Below, one piece after another: positions 1-11,416 of a stretch of DNA of 64,000 nucleotides (position 1 is its first letter; every line of letters starts with the position of its first letter). The stretch is from Pseudoips prasinana. Its lineage: Eukaryota > Arthropoda > Insecta > Lepidoptera > Nolidae. The DNA is taken from NCBI GenBank assembly GCA_951640165.1, contig OX621236.1, positions 31,178,948 to 31,242,947 of the forward strand, written 5' to 3'. The translations under genes were made by a program, and so were the position numbers. The notes under the pieces were generated by a model. That model ran no database searches, was not told the origin of the DNA, and saw only the letters and a program-made list of their open reading frames with translations.

Positions 1-720
1 AGACCCCGACCGCCCGTGTAAGGGGAAATCCGGACCAAAGAGGCGTGTTGCGGGTGGGGGATAACAACTGCCCTTGACCCCCCACCGACTCAACCTCCAG
101 GACTCCTTCATCCCCCCGTACGGGTCCCCGCGCACGGCACAAACACGCGGGTGGTCGTCGCAGAATTCCGACCATACATGGATGATGTATGGAAGGTCCG
201 CCAAGATACGACCACAGGATCTTGGCAGATTCCGCCCCCCCCCCCCCCCCATGTGTCGGAATATTAGCCACAAGCAGTAACCCTTTCACGTGGGAATAAT
301 CCCATTCCGAGAAACGATTACTACCTGCGCCCGGCGTGCACCGTCCCATAAACTTCTGTTCCCACCGAATATGAATATTCGAATGGGACCAGTAGTCTTG
401 GGCTCGCGAGGAGGTTTTCCGACCTAGCACGCCTTGTAGGTAAACCTAGATGATACAAAATACTATGCGTCAATAATAGAATCGATTCTTTAGATAACCC
501 GCCATTTGTGACGTGTATGTCTGTAAGACCGGGTAGTTAAAAAAAGTCAAATAACTTTTTTATCCGCTATAGAATCGAGTAGTGATTTCGTGTACTTTCC
601 TCATTGCGCGTCCCCCACCGTTAGTCCACCCCGCGCTGGCGATGCGGAGGTACGTCTTGGAGTTTTGGCCCCAACCCGGTGCGTGAGACCGGGGTTACAG
701 ATCACTTAAGTAAAAAAGTC
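1..720. other. GC-rich block of unknown origin
   Basis: This stretch is clearly richer in G and C than its surroundings and contains an uninterrupted run of 16 C at 235-250. I see no convincing protein in any frame. The motif AACCCGGTGCGTG occurs at 673-685 and again in direct orientation at 1302-1314, so the block may be one end of a dispersed element whose body lies between them. It could be the untranslated part of a non-LTR retrotransposon or a satellite-like unit, but I cannot place it in a family. Confidence 0.4.
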
Positions 721-1784
721 ATAGCTTAATTTTTGAATTGTAACTTTTTGGTAAGTTTATGTATTTATTTTGATAGTATAATTATTGCGATTATTATTAT
801 TCTGTAATCAGTTAACTTTTTGCATAATTTTGTAAATTTTTTCATTATATTTTAGGTATTTATTTTCTAATTCACAACTTTGTTTTAGCATGTCTTACGA
901 ACGTGAAACTCGTGGTCTCCAAGCTCTTTTACTAGAAGAACTGTTAAACGCCGAGAACGACAGGTTCAGTCAAACTTGCCTCGATTGATGAGACAAATAC
1001 TTACCCAAATTTTGAAGATTGATAGCTAGAAATGGTTGGTGTTATTATTGAGGGGACATTTTTGTATTTTTTTGTTGGAATGAGTTCGTTTTTTGTTTCT
1101 TTTTTATAGTTCCTATTGTCATAAGACCGCAAAAGATTGAATTAGCTGTAAAATTTTATTTTTTGTTTCAAATTCTATTAATAAACGTATTTCTTTGTTA
1201 ATATACATCTTTTCTTTATTGATAAAAATATATGTCTTTTAATATTTGGCTGAGTAAAAGTAGTATGGAGTATTGCTTATTAAGAAAATCTTAGGTTGAA
1301 AAACCCGGTGCGTGGGAACGGCGTCACTAAAGATGTAAGTCAAATTCAGGTCACAAGTGGCGGGTTAAGTTACCCTTTCCCGGGCAGTTTACATTCAATG
1401 ATTTAGGCTCTAAGCATGTTACTATGGAAAGCTGGGCATGACATTAAAAATCAATGGGACGTTTTAGTCAATACATTGGATTTATGGTTTCGAGTCACCG
1501 ATACCAGAAATATATTGATCGCGTGCATAACATTTCTCAAAGAGTTTTAAGTAAATCAGGTTCTATTTTTATTGAGACTCATTTCCAACCGATTTAGAAC
1601 TGATAGTTTCCATTGAAAGAATACTTGTAAAAAAATGTATAAGCTTCGAATTTCCTTGATTTTATTGTAATGTTGGTCTTGTAGTGCTAGGTTATTATTA
1701 TAACACTACACATTGCAAAACGTTCAGTGTGCTTCTACCATAAACCCTTCACTATTTTAAAACATAAAATGGCGAAACTACGCC
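721..1784. other. AT-rich stretch with one short possible coding exon
   Basis: Mostly AT-rich sequence. At 890-988 there is a 32-codon open frame starting MSYERETRGL that begins two bases after a good splice-acceptor-like string (ttttag, ending 888) and has regular amino-acid composition including a run of Leu and Glu. It ends at TGA 986-988 without an evident donor. It may be the first coding exon of a lost transposon gene. A second GC-richer patch lies at about 1340-1470. Neither has a family assignment. Confidence 0.25.
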
Positions 1785-1886
1785 ATTTCTCCAATTGAAA
1801 GTGAACCTTATGCTTATGTGATAAAGTTGATAATCTATAAAAGAAATTTGACAGATTGGGGTAACTGGATGTGCTGGCGTCTGTAC
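1785..1886 (+). mobile_element. MITE fragment, family M1, right half
   Basis: About 100 bp closely match the right part of the complete short inverted-repeat element at 53559-53700, including the shared stretches 'gaaagtgaaccttatgctta' and the terminal TGCTGGCGTCTGTAC. The left inverted end is absent, so this is a truncated copy. Short open frames crossing it are not genes. Confidence 0.75.
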
Positions 1887-2479
1887 ATATATAGTAGTAT
1901 TGTTAGCAAGAGTGCTGACAAAACTACTCGACATACAATTTGATGGGGGTATGTTTTGTATATGGGCTTTGTACGCATAAATGTCAATCACTTGTCCGTC
2001 TCTATCAAGAGAAGTATGTAAAGTTTACTGGGTTTCATTTATCTCGCCTAAATAGACATGTAAGAGCGTAAATAGGACTGGCGTTCAATAAAAAGTCACA
2101 ATGTCAAACAAACTTCGTGAAAGTAAAGAAGTCAATACTGACTAACAAAAGTTATTTATTTGTGGTTATATTCCGAAAAAAATAAACTGATTATCTTTTG
2201 CTTAAAAAAAAAACATTTGTTTGCAGTTTGTCGTAACATGTTGAAAAAATAAATTGACTCCATTGGATTATGAAGTATCTTTTACCACTTAATCGAAACT
2301 TTCAGAATAAAAATATAATAGAATAAATAAATTTTTAAATATTGTTTAAGCCTGTTATTGCTTTCCAATGAAAAGAGAAATAAAATAATTACGGATATAG
2401 TATACATAATATTTTACATGAACGTTACTACTTAAAATGCTACACGATTTACTTTTACTATTGTATATAATAATATAAA
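1887..2479. other. AT-rich stretch, nothing recognised
   Basis: Very AT-rich with long A and T runs. I see no coding frame, RNA gene or repeat boundary here. Confidence 0.5.
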
Positions 2480-3340
2480 TCAATTAAATGATAGTTAGGT
2501 CCAACATTCCCATACAGTATTGCCACACTGTATGTATGACCCAAGAAAAGCCGAGCTCTCTGGTCACGGGAAGCGTCGATCAAACTTTTCGCGATTTCAC
2601 GAAATAATAGAGATGCGCTAGGTCCCCACGGCCCTATCGTCTCGACCCCAAAAGGCCCAAATACATAATATCTAAATAAGTTGATGCAGCAGCAACGCCC
2701 ACAGACCCTAATGTATAGAAAAGATGAGAAGGTGTAAGAGTGTCAATGCATCTAGCGTCCCACATCAAACGACTTTCCATCTTCCACGGTAACAACGATA
2801 GACGATGTCTGGTCTCTTCCCATCATCGCGAACCAGAGCACTCGGTTCAAGTACAGCTAGGTTGATAGCGCTGGAAGGAGCCCGGCACACTATATTATTA
2901 ATATTACCGTAACGTGCGATTCTGCCCGCATTCAAATTGATCAATGGTGCTCAAATTGATCACTCGCTTCCTCACACCTACAACCGTGATCGGACACCCA
3001 AACAATTGCAAAGTATAGGGCATGTATTGACAAGATTATTACGCCGAGAGGTCGGGTTTACGGGTAGGTCTGTACTTCGAACAGTCATATTCCAAGCGTT
3101 CATGACATTGGACAAACACCTGTCATCTGAACTAATTTGAAAAGGTGAAAGGATTTTTCTGATTAGTTTTCTGGTACAGTGAAGCCCGGTAAACTTAATA
3201 CTAGAAATTTTACGGACGCTGAGTGCGAGCCAAAATTTGGCCTGAAGCTAAGCACAATTACCCAGTCTAAATTTATAGTTGAGCTCGAGGTATCCCGTAA
3301 AACATTGTCAACTCTGCCAATATGGGGTCAAACGTTTCCA
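2480..3340 (-). pseudogene. Decayed C-terminal part of an RT/restriction-like-endonuclease retroelement
   Basis: Reading the minus strand, scattered in-frame pieces match the protein encoded at 60535-61836 in the same order. They are a segment with MNAW and TDLPVNP (about 3020-3110), a Cys-rich remnant near 2960, NNIVCRA, VLEPSALVRDDGKRPD (about 2807-2860), DARCIDTLTPSHL (about 2720-2760), then FGVETIGPWGPSASLLF and IDASRDQRARLFLG (about 2510-2650). Several frameshifts and a deletion near 3000 separate the pieces, so nothing can be expressed. The GAC codon at 2807-2809 keeps the Asp of a KRPD motif that the better preserved copy has lost. The same-strand order and the extent of similarity show that both come from one family; the endonuclease interpretation is inferred from the motif layout. 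Confidence 0.75.
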
Positions 3341-4628
3341 TAAGTGACTGGAGCGGATTTCATATGTCAATTTAGTAACGAAACAGCAATACCGGAATAG
3401 GACTTAATAAAAAACCTCCTAAAGAAGGCATCATTATGAACTCTATAGGATTTTATAGGCAAGGAAAAAGGTCAAGATATACAAATAGATAACTATGTCA
3501 AAAGAAAAGGGGAGTTATTTGAAGTCAATAATTATTTAGTCTACCTCGACTCTACCAGATGTTTTGCGCACATAATTAATATGCGTATAAAATTACCTTG
3601 TTATAGTGAGATAGCTTTTAAGTAGACTTCGCATTATTATCATTATGGAAAGTAACTACAAAATATTTTAATAATAAAGCTTCTATGCCTTTGTTACTAA
3701 GTAAGCTTAAACATTTTACGAAAATAGGTTATATTTTTGTCAGAGAAAAGTAAATTGCGAAGTTACACTACTGTGTATTACACTAGGAAAACTGTCCTTG
3801 CTATCTGTGTAATAAAGACACAGTATATAACCTAATATGGGATCTACTGTACGAATACTGTTGTAACTTGAAAAGCTAAACTTTTGTGCATGGACTTCTC
3901 CATTTGGTCTCTTTTGGCGATCTCAATTCTTATAAAGCCCACAGTAAGCAATTACGTTCTATTCCTTAGAAATCGAAGACTTTCGATAATTATTTTTAGA
4001 ATGGCTATAATTTTTTTTGGAGAGAGCGTGTCGCGCCCTATCTTGCGTCTTACTCACCCTGTCCGTTTTCAATGTAATGTTTTAACATTTAGTAGTTCTT
4101 AGTCAACACAAAAAAGAAAGATATAATCAATCTTTAAAACAAATACACAATTCATACTCTTCACTATTGGATGAAATAATAAATTACGAAGGCATACCTA
4201 ACACTTTTAATTCTCTCATCGTATGCCACTGGTCTACATGAGTTACAGTATTCGTTTAAGAGGATGGTCCTAAATGAAGACATATTCATTATCTTAGAAT
4301 ATTCTGAGTGACCAACGCATAATTAAAAAAAAACAGAAAGTAATCAGTCTGGTAGGTAGGGGTCGAGTTTTTACTTCGTTTTTAGTGTGGCCAATATTAC
4401 TCATCTGATCTGTGACCCTTAAGAAATACGTATTCTCCTTGGTAAATTACTTTGACTTTCAAAGGGCTTGCTGATGAATAGCTTACCATACAAATTGATT
4501 TAGTGAGCAATTTCGCCAACAATAAGTTCCAGTGAGAGGACTTGGTTAAACCATTTCATTTTATTTACGGTTATTTAATATTTTATCTTATTACTTGTTT
4601 TCTATTGTATTCTAAGACTAGTTCAAAA
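3341..4628. other. AT-rich stretch, nothing recognised
   Basis: AT-rich with a few short open frames on either strand that have no coding bias. No repeat family is recognised and no splice-site pair frames a convincing exon. Confidence 0.45.
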
Positions 4629-5944
4629 TTTTAATATAGAGTGAAGGTTAGGACTGACTTACTCGGTTTTCGATATGTAGCTAACTACATCGACGTGTCC
4701 AAGCGACGAGTACAATCATTGTATACGGGTTGCCGATGAGTTGACGTTCAAACGAAAATTTAGATACTGTATGATGAGGAGTTTCCGCCATAATAACGCC
4801 ATAAACCATAATATCCACAGTTTAATTTTTTTTGATTCATTGAAAATTTATGAGTCCTGCCTGAGCTCAAATCCTAATTTTGAACTTTCGAATAAGTTCT
4901 ATGTCAGTTCTGCAATGATTAGATAAACCATACTTTTTAGGGTGTTAGGTTAACTATGCTAATTAGTTATCACAAAAAAAAACTGAACCAGAAATGTTTA
5001 ACAGAACGAGAAAAGAATCTAAAACTGATGTTAGGTGAAATTTACGAAAATAAAACATTAAAAAAATTATATCTCGAAAATTACGTAAAATCGTAGAACA
5101 TACATGGGGGTAAAGTATCTAAGTTTTGTGTTTGAACGTCAACTCTTCGGTAATCCTATATGTTTTAAGGTAATCCATGACAGTAAGTAATGTTCCTAGA
5201 ACGCTACAATGACTTTTTGCTTGTATTTATGCTATGTAAGTGCTGAATTTACGTAAACGCTTCTTAGGAATAATGTTTTTGGATTTATCCTTGACAATGT
5301 CAAATGATCTCGAAGGTCTGCAATCAATTTTATTAAGACAAGTGACATAGAATAAAAGCAGCCCTTTCTTTATTTTAATTTGTTACTAATTTAAATGAGT
5401 TTAGCTTGGAGCTTATTTAGCTGTTAGCAAATTAGTACTTTCTTAATAGGTTACTTAATATCTAGTTTATTAAAATTCTTATCTGCCTCGTTAGTCTTAT
5501 GGTAGTGTACAGTAGTGTCCAAGAATGAGGTCTTGGATTTGATTCTCAGCTCGTGCAAATACGTATTTTTAGGATTTTACTGGGACGAAAAGCTCCTAGT
5601 AGTCATATCTCTTCAATTTGATCAAGTTATTGAGGAAATGGAAAATGCAAATGAGTATGGGAATGCAAAATATGTAAATGCTAAATAGTTGTTGCCGTAG
5701 CTGAAATTTGCCCATCTCAAAGTGTACCTTTATACCTGTGTAGATATGGGGAGATTATGGTTTATGGCGTTATTATGGCGGAAACTCGTCATCATAAAGT
5801 ATCAAAATTTTCGTGTGAACGTCAACTCGTCGGCCCCCCGTATACAATGATTGTACTCGTCGCTTGGACACGTCGATGTAGTTAGGTACATATCGATAGC
5901 CAGACCGAGTTAGTCAGTCTTGACCTTCACTCTATGTTAAAACT
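4629..5944. mobile_element. DNA element with inverted ends of about 190 bp
   Basis: The sequence from about 4629 to 4820 reappears as its reverse complement at about 5740-5944, with roughly 90 percent identity by eye. The best conserved part contains 'catcgacgtgtccaagcgac' and 'cgccataataacgccataaa'. The outermost matching string is close to TTTTAAYATAGAGTGAAGG at both ends. A third, direct copy of an inner piece ('gaacgtcaactcttcgg') sits at about 5128. The interior codes for nothing visible and contains a tRNA-headed SINE. The structure fits a non-autonomous element with long terminal inverted repeats, of foldback or MuDR-like type; I could not find a target-site duplication, so the superfamily is open. 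Confidence 0.75.
5486..5640 (+). mobile_element. tRNA-derived SINE fragment
   Basis: A tRNA-like head is visible: box-A-like TTAGTCTTATGGTAG near 5490-5505 and a degenerate box B, GGATTTGATTC, near 5536-5546. Its acceptor and anticodon parts are too eroded for a functional tRNA. It lies inside the long-inverted-repeat element and so inserted after, or was captured by, that element. Confidence 0.5.
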
Positions 5945-6600
5945 GCCACGTTAGTCCTCACTACATTTTTATATTGAACCAAAAGAAGATTTACAATAGA
6001 TTCTCTACTTGCTTTACGAGTAGGATTACACTCAGCTATTTTGCCGTCAATTGTATCGTATTGCTCGTATTTAACGTATATTTATTCCATACTAGTAACC
6101 CAAATATGTTTAAAAATACCATTCCGAATATGAATTCCCACTTGACTTTGGCAAAACCGTGCGTGGGTGAACGTGAACTACCTTTAAATAAATTATAGTT
6201 ACAACTTACCGCTAGGTTATCCCCAAGCTCGAATACAGAATTACTGTATAAAAAGAATATTTGCATCTTGTAAATAATGCGTAAAGGTTTTAATATTCAC
6301 ATGACATCATTAACTTTTTGGAGAAGTCTCACCACATTCCACAGTCCAATGATGTAAACACATTTTTTCTCGTACATAAACGAAAACTGTTTTAATAAAC
6401 AGTTTTAGTTTTTTTTTTTATTTTAGTTTAGTTTATAGTCAAAATTTGTTTTTTAATTTAATTTTAGATCTAGTTTCCTTATGATTTATATGTTAATTTT
6501 GTTAAATAAAAGATAAATAAATACATTAAAACAAAGTACGCAACTGAATTCAACTTTAAGTTGTTATAAGTAAATAATAATTAATAAATAGTACAAGTAA
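5945..6600. other. Unassigned AT-rich stretch
   Basis: No supported gene. Overlapping open frames on both strands around 6036-6266 have no family resemblance and look like chance. A/T runs dominate from 6360. Confidence 0.45.
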
Positions 6601-6760
6601 CATGCTGCCATCTGATTCCAAACTAGACAGAGCCTGTACTATAGCATCCACATCCACACAAAAAATACTTATGAACAAATAATCGATATAGATAACCCTC
6701 AACTATTGGCTTAGCAATCAGGGTGACTGACCACTATACCAACAAGGCAGAATTTATATC
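6601..6760 (-). mobile_element. tRNA-derived SINE, family A
   Basis: On the minus strand the head starts with CTTGTTGGTATAGTGG, a good pol III box A, at about 6755. It continues into a body that contains 'tacaggctctgtctagtttg', the signature shared with the copies at 8.9, 41.8, 54.8 and 56.2 kb. The box B is not well preserved. The copy is short and diverged. Confidence 0.65.
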
Positions 6761-6811
6761 GGTTTCTCTTGAAATTATAATAAATAAATATTTATATAGT
6801 TGATGCTATAA

Positions 6812-7130
6812 TCTATACATATAATAAAATCGTAGGAAAGTCCAAACTGTACATTGAATTCTTTTTTAAGTATACTTGGATTGTGATCTGCAATGGATAT
6901 GGAAGCCAAAAATATAGTTTTTAGAAATTTTGTCTGTGTGTCTGTTTGTTTCTATGTATGTCCGGGCTAAACTCAAAAAGTACTGCATGGATTTACTTCA
7001 AATTTTGCATGAATATTACTTCGAGGTCGGGTCAACATATAGGCTACATATTATCACGCTATCAGCTACGGGGGAGGAGCTATGATAATGTATAAAATTT
7101 AATGCGGGTAAAACCGCGGCGCACAGCTAG
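6812..7130 (+). mobile_element. Non-autonomous Helitron, complete copy
   Basis: The copy begins with TCTATACATATAATAAAATC and ends with a small stem-loop (GCGG...CCGC, about 7104-7118) followed by GCACAGCTAG. It is flanked by A on the left and T on the right. The 5'-TC, the 3' hairpin, the terminal CTAG and insertion between A and T are the hallmarks of Helitrons. Relatives are at 52515-53384 (plus) and 62775-63086 (minus). It encodes no protein and would have depended on a Rep/helicase supplied elsewhere. Confidence 0.85.
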
Positions 7131-7280
7131 TATATTATACATTCTTGGTGAATACCTAAATTTTCATGAGCTGGGAAATAGCATTCAATAAATACTGTCC
7201 TTGGATTCATTTGCCGGGAGCAAGAGATTTTTACTACGCGATGACTTTTTATTTCTAAACCCACCCATTAACACGTCATA

Positions 7281-7440
7281 ATCCTAACTAATAGTATAAA
7301 AACGAATGTATGTTAGTTTGTTTTGACAACTTCACTGCTCAACCGATCATCATTGATTTTGTCATATTTTTCATCCAAAGAAAAGTATTTTTCCCAGGGG
7401 ATAAAACAAGAAGAACGTGGGCAAAAAGTTAGTATTTCAT
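7281..7440 (+). mobile_element. Probable 5' end of another Helitron-like repeat
   Basis: The string TCCTAACTAATAGTATAAA, followed by 'actgctcaaccgatcatcat', resembles the start of a very common lepidopteran Helitron-like repeat. The 3' end is not found, so only a 5' remnant can be claimed, and this rests on recognition, not on a second copy in the window. Confidence 0.4.
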
Positions 7441-8171
7441 CTAATAATAAATACCTAATAGACTTGCAAAGTTTCACGACAATGTACTATATCGTGAATT
7501 GAATTTTTGACAACGTGCATGGATGTTATTTAGACTATGAAAACCCAAAGAAAATTACACGTATAAACTTTTAATCACGCGATGATTAAGCACGTTAAAA
7601 CACAATTTTGTCCCTCTTTTTCACCAATTTGTATGGTAGAATGGACGGTGAAATTAAGGGGCGAAATCTGACGCAAATGAGTTTTAAACCGTTGTCCTTC
7701 CTTCGCAAATCAAAATCGCGTCGTACCCCAGAGAGCACGTTAAACATCGGGTCAGGCGTCCCGCAAATTACAGCAATTCAGAACAGTTAGGGGTCATTAA
7801 TGAGAATTTGAACGCATTTTGTAGCGGATGAACAGTCTGGGAAACTTTTAATTTGTATTGTAGTTTTAAAACATTTTCCTACTCAAACGTTAATAATATA
7901 AGTGTAAGGCCTTAGTAGCATGCGGAGATGTAGTGAGTAGATGACCGAGCTAGAAGGCTTTATTTCTTTACCTGTGAAAAATTAAGACAATCATACTTAT
8001 TTCGATTTACTTGCTTAAAGAGCCATCCACCCAAACTGAAGCGCACCACATAGACCGAGCACAACAGTGGAGATAGTGGTTTAAAATGAGTAGTTTAAAT
8101 AAGGGGGAACCGCATAAACTCCAAAGTAACTGAATGATATGGAAAATACGGTGAAATACATAAAGGTTTGG
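7441..8171. other. Unassigned stretch
   Basis: AT-rich with a slightly GC-richer patch at 7640-7790 that carries a 60-codon plus-strand open frame (7608-7790) with many Arg, Lys and Ser. I do not recognise it and see no splice context; it may be element debris. Confidence 0.4.
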
Positions 8172-8215
8172 ATGTGCAAGTCAGGATTGGCATGTGCCAA
8201 TCCTGACTTGCACAT
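8172..8215. repeat. Perfect 21-bp-arm palindrome
   Basis: ATGTGCAAGTCAGGATTGGC begins the left arm (8172-8192). The right arm, 8195-8215, is its exact reverse complement, with only TG between them. It is followed 31 bp later by a second hairpin. Transcription would give a stem of 21 pairs with almost no loop. Confidence 0.95.
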
Positions 8216-8246
8216 GCTCTTGCCAAGGGTTGTGCAATATTTGTCA

Positions 8247-8291
8247 AGAACGTCAGCTGCAAAGCATGGCATGCTTTGCAACTGACGTTCT
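8247..8291. repeat. Near-perfect 22-bp-arm palindrome
   Basis: The left arm, 8247-8268 (starting AGAACGTCAG), pairs with the right arm, 8270-8291 (ending CTGACGTTCT), around a single G. One position is mismatched and would be a G-U pair in RNA. Weaker pairing continues outside both arms. Two such structures side by side are unlikely by chance. Confidence 0.95.
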
Positions 8292-8939
8292 ACAAGTTGT
8301 TCAGTTTCAGGAGGACACAGGGTATTTAAACACTGCAGGTTATTTATTATGTTGATGTCGTAGCGAGTGACTTAATTGACCAGAGCACATCCGGCAACGC
8401 GTGAGCGATGTTATGTCTGTTGCAAGCAACGTGGTTTCGGAGGCTACCGTATGCTTATTGGCTAATTTGGTAATATAAAATAATGCGTTGTTTTAGTGGA
8501 ACTTGTTCCAAGCTGTCTATTATTTCTATTGTCACCCCTGCGCCGCCGTGCCGGCTTTTTATTGCGTTTGGTCATTCCAAATTAGAGCCAAAGGCTGGAC
8601 CGGCAGTGTTAAGATTATAGTCACGTTCGTCGCTCTAATACCCACCGAATAGGCGACAGGTTACAGAAGCCTACCTGAATTTAGAATAGGCTACGAATAT
8701 CCTTGTTTAAGTTCCTAAATATTAGTAACCCATTTTAGTTATTGCGCATGATTCAAACACATTTTAGTTTAGTTCGGGAAGTATAAATATATTACCCGAA
8801 CTCACAAGCGAGCCCTACAACCCGATAGTTAATTACATTAAATACGGTAAAAGTATGTATCTATAACTAGTTCTAGATGCAGTTGTTTAAGGGACTACGC
8901 GATAATAACCTATAGCAAATTTTGCACGACAAAGTGTGC
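8292..8939. other. Unassigned stretch
   Basis: Mixed composition, with a GC-richer patch at 8535-8620 showing weak inverted similarity around 'gccgtgccggc' and 'ggctggaccggc'. No gene or named repeat is supported. Confidence 0.4.
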
Positions 8940-9200
8940 TTTAATCGCTAATTCGATACACACACGATATATAATCGTAGGTCGTGGGTTCGATTCCCAC
9001 TCAGGACGGATATTTGTGTGCATGGACATGTCTGTTTGGCCTAAATCTGGGTGTAAATATCTATGTATATAAGTATCTATTTACAAAAGAAAAACAGTAT
9101 ATGTAGTATATCAGGTATCTGGTTACCATAGTACAAGCCTTGCTTAGTTTGGGATCAAATGGTCATGTGTGACTAATGTTCCAGGATATTATTATTATAA
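8940..9200 (+). mobile_element. tRNA-derived SINE, family A
   Basis: A good box B (GGTTCGATTCC) lies at about 8988-8998 in 'gtcgtgggttcgattcccac'. It is followed by the family body, 'tttgtgtgcatggacatgtc', 'tctgggtgtaaatatctat' and 'tacaagccttgcttagtttg', ending near 'ggatattattatt'. The upstream half of the tRNA head is degraded. Minus-strand relatives occur at 41.8 and 54.8 kb. Confidence 0.8.
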
Positions 9201-10090
9201 CCACATCGGTAGAACTTTGACCTTGACTAAGTCTTTATCTAGCAGGATTTAAGGATGGTTTTTGTGGCATCGAGTAAGCTCTCTAATCGAGTAAGAATAA
9301 GATCAGAATATTGCGATACCAAACTGGCCAGTCGGTATCGCTATCTCACTCAATCACAGAATCTCCTTTCTTCTTCTTTATATAAACAGTGGTTAATCTC
9401 AGTGGTATCTGACATGGCTTAACGTATAATGTTCTGAACTGAAAAGTGTCTGGTATTATTAGTTCATTATTTATTTTGCCTAGTTGTAAATCAAATTAGC
9501 CACTTTAAAATTTCTGGCACATAAGTTCGGTAGTTGAATCCTGAAGAAGTAACAAATGGACAAAAACATTTTAATTTTCGGTATTTCAATGTCTGTCTGT
9601 ATCTATTTCTATCAAATTTTAATTCACCAACATAATTTATATCCAAGTTAAATTCAATTTCAACAACAACAACAGAATAACAAATGTGTTCGTCAGGTCC
9701 ATACAAAATAAATTACGGAGTAAATGCACCATCCTCCATTTAAAAATTCTGCGAGCAACCCTTCGCTAAAATATGAATGAAATCAATCCGTTTCTCAATT
9801 TATTCATACTCAAATAGGGCTTACAAGCTAATTCCATATTTACTTTGGCAACGTATAAAATAGGGCTTACGTAGTAGAATAGTTATTGAAAACCTTACCT
9901 TGTTGTTAAGTTTTCTCGTTCAGTTGACGACACTTCATGCATCAGTGGGTACACTCGGACTATGAGTACCACTCATTCTGCCAAATTAACAAAACCGACT
10001 GTTTTGTTGGTCTAGCTAGACATCCCGGAGCGGGTCAAAAAGTACTATTGCATTTTTTGTGGCAAATCACTTCGAAGCAGCTCAGAGCCT
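9201..10090. other. Unassigned stretch
   Basis: AT-rich, with short open frames lacking coding bias. The phrase 'aaatagggcttac' occurs twice, near 9815 and 9860, which is a small direct repeat. Nothing else is recognised. Confidence 0.4.
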
Positions 10091-10222
10091 GGTAGTTGGT
10101 GGTATTCTCACGTGACTCAGTGCTGTCCTGTGGCGTTTTTGTTCTATATGATCTCCTACAGTCATATAGAATAAAAACGGCGCCAAGGTTATGGTCTAGC
10201 GACCGTCGTGATACCAACTGTT
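10091..10222. repeat. Imperfect hairpin of about 130 bp
   Basis: The core pairs TGGCGTTTTTGTTCTATATG (10131-10150) with a right arm at 10162-10185 around a 10-base loop, with one mismatch and a 3-base insertion. Weaker pairing continues outward, for example 'agttggtggta' against 'gtgataccaact'. It may be a small foldback element. Confidence 0.7.
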
Positions 10223-10980
10223 TTCAAGGATGAGATGATATTTAACCTCCAACAGAAACGGTAGAAACGTAATAATAGGTTTTCCGGTGCTTAACCTAAC
10301 CACCTCCTTAATCTCCGTTTGGGGCAAAAAAATCTGATATACATACTTTTACGATTGACTCCATAAGAAGTAGAGGTGCCTCAACAAGAAATGAATAAAT
10401 TCGTTTAGTTTTGTATAAGTACGAACTTATAGTTTCACTTTTTTTGAAAAAAGGAGGAAGTATCAATTTATCTGTTGGTATTGTATTATGTTATTTATAG
10501 AATATGATATCTTCGTCGTTTTAAAGTGATTTAATTCGATTGTAAATGCTTTCAAGAGTAGATTAGAACAAAATGACTATGGGGTCCCATATTTATGTTG
10601 TTTAAAATTATAGGATTACAAAAAATAACAATTATAAAAAAAAGTTAAAGTAATTTTATTTTATATCTTAAACATTTTTTTTTCATGTGTATGGTACAGT
10701 AACATTCGAGTGTAAAAGGCGCTTACATACTAATGCCACGTGCAGCAGGTCTTTTTCTGCGCCAAGAAAATCTATTTCGACTATACATTGTTGCAAATGA
10801 GCTTTCTTAAAGTCGCGTCGTTGCGTCATTTCTGTTCTTCAAAATAGTGGATTACGATTCTCGCTGCGTATTTTTACATTATATCTATACTTTGTATACC
10901 ATTGATGTAATGTTAAAATTGGAAAATTGGTACCTTATTTGAAATTGTGTTTGTCGTGAGCGTTGAAATTAACATAACAA
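10223..10980. other. AT-rich stretch, nothing recognised
   Basis: Long A/T runs. No open frame with coding character and no repeat boundaries are seen. Confidence 0.45.
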
Positions 10981-11253
10981 AGAATAAAGGCCACTGCTGG
11001 ATAAAAGTCTCCCCCAAGAATCATCTTGGGGAGATATACCACAATCGCCACGCTTGGCAGACGGGTTGGCGATCGCAGTATGATGGTCATAATACACACA
11101 AATAAGCTGCTGCCCATCCTCTGATAGATATTGCCTCAAGTCGACTTCTACGCCCACCAACGGATGAGATAGGGTGATGATATTCTGATATTTGCCGCCA
11201 TCACCATACAGCACAATTGTGTTGGCACACCAAGGGAGTTTTCTTAGAAACAT
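10981..11253 (-). mobile_element. Repeat-derived segment with an open 94-codon frame
   Basis: On the minus strand the low-coordinate end reads 'ttttatccagcagtggcct', close to the 3' end of lepidopteran RTE-type elements, and is preceded by a perfect 8-bp-arm hairpin (CCCCAAGA/TCTTGGGG, 11013-11032). An open frame of 94 codons (10969-11253) runs through it and includes DGQQLICVYYDHHTAI. I do not recognise the protein. The frame is most simply a piece of retroelement sequence, but a short host exon cannot be excluded. Confidence 0.4.
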
Positions 11254-11416
11254 AGAAACGTTTTAAATTTGGATCACTGGCCTACTTACTGCCATCCACT
11301 CAATTATTGAGGTGCCAATTTGAACTTCAAATCAAAAGCAAATTTTACTTTAAATGCCGTTTAGTTTGCTGATTAAAGATCAACTAACTTACTAAAACAG
11401 GTTTTTTCTCTTACAG

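Noticed and set aside
2937..3140. 67-codon plus frame
   Set aside because: It is antisense to the retroelement relic whose minus-strand similarity is clear.
7608..7790. 60-codon frame with basic residues as a gene
   Set aside because: No recognisable domain, splice context or conserved neighbour; left only as a remark in the stretch description.
8980..9005. Possible tRNA gene (good box B)
   Set aside because: The 5' half of a tRNA is missing and the following sequence is a SINE body with other copies in the window.
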